Source of the DNA: Acidianus hospitalis
Lineage (GTDB): Archaea > Thermoproteota > Thermoprotei_A > Sulfolobales > Sulfolobaceae
DNA: 44,475 bases
Assembly (NCBI GenBank): GCA_046533895.1
Contig: JAWDOK010000008.1
Span: forward strand, 1-44,475
Direction: 5' to 3'
Below the pieces are notes generated by a model. The model was given only the letters and a program-made list of their open reading frames with translations. It did no database searches and was not told the DNA's origin. The translations under genes and the position numbers were made by a program. Below, in pieces: positions 44,352 through 44,475 of this stretch; the first letter of the stretch is position 1; every line of letters starts with the position of its first letter.

Positions 44352-44475
44352 ATGAGAGTAATCAGCATATCCTTTTTAATGCCTAGTAGCAAATATAAAC
44401 ATATGAGAATTGAAGATAAGGATGAAAAGGGAGAAGGTTACTTAGTAATTGAAAGTAAGGAGGACTTAGAAGAGT
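44352..44475 (+). CDS. Start of a gene cut by the window end
   Basis: The frame from ATG 44352 reads MRVISISFLMPSSKYKHMRI and stays open to the window end (GYLVIESKEDLEE). An internal ATG (MRIEDKDEKGEG) is also possible. The part from MRI onward faintly resembles the N-terminus of Pelota family proteins (MRI.E.D.K.G..L..ES..DL), but the fragment is too short to decide. The palindromic promoter upstream supports a real start near 44352. Confidence 0.4.
   Translation, partial: MRVISISFLMPSSKYKHMRIEDKDEKGEGYLVIESKEDLEE

Overview
This window looks like a stretch of Sulfolobales chromosome (a thermoacidophilic crenarchaeon such as Sulfolobus, Saccharolobus or Acidianus). The DNA is AT-rich. Many genes have a TATA box 25-30 bases before the start codon and no leader. 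The gene content is typical of the order: DUF973, PaREP1, a DUF2173 remnant, CutA-type molybdenum hydroxylase subunits, a GH15 glucoamylase/trehalase-like enzyme, class III signal pilins, and many short C/D box guide RNAs. No rRNA, tRNA, CRISPR array or replication origin was seen. The assignment rests on family recognition only.

Layout. 1-8.4 kb: a TPP enzyme, a HEPN/MNT toxin-antitoxin pair, an MBL-fold hydrolase, a frameshifted PaREP1 gene, two C/D guide RNA candidates, a possible regulator and a UppP phosphatase. 8.4-10.6 kb: a broken pilin-like gene, a solo TnpB element inserted just after it, and a decayed gene. 10.6-16.3 kb: housekeeping and accessory genes (PaREP1-like, ATPase, DUF72, SfsA, PaREP1, Pyr_excise glycosylase, aldo/keto reductase). 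16.3-24.9 kb: accessory DNA with two DUF3800 loci, a decaying ABC transporter, a decayed membrane gene, an orphan molybdenum hydroxylase subunit, a pilin-like gene and an RHH protein. 24.9-33.7 kb: transporters, a second molybdenum subunit, an ATPase flanked by a 59-bp direct repeat, and pseudogenes. 33.7-44.5 kb: aldose epimerase, TDT-like transporter, MFS, a third DUF3800 gene, APC permease, KaiC-like ATPase, DUF973, GH15, and the start of a last gene behind a palindromic promoter.

Most striking observation. Three divergent DUF3800-family proteins (RNase H-like fold suspected) each lie just downstream of a structured element. At 16378-16477 there are two identical 42-nt hairpin repeats. At 24203-24294 there are two identical 34-nt cores, each closed by a different but perfectly self-complementary outer stem (covariation inside the window). 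At 37364-37388 there is a single hairpin. The first two layouts recall type III toxin-antitoxin loci (repeat RNA before a small protein gene) and the bacterial DUF3800-associated RNA motifs. I infer an archaeal family of RNA- or DNA-structure-guided DUF3800 modules; no function has been shown.

A second layer is six candidate C/D box guide RNAs with near-invariant spacing (D'-C' 3-4 nt, C'-D 12 nt), scattered between genes on both strands.
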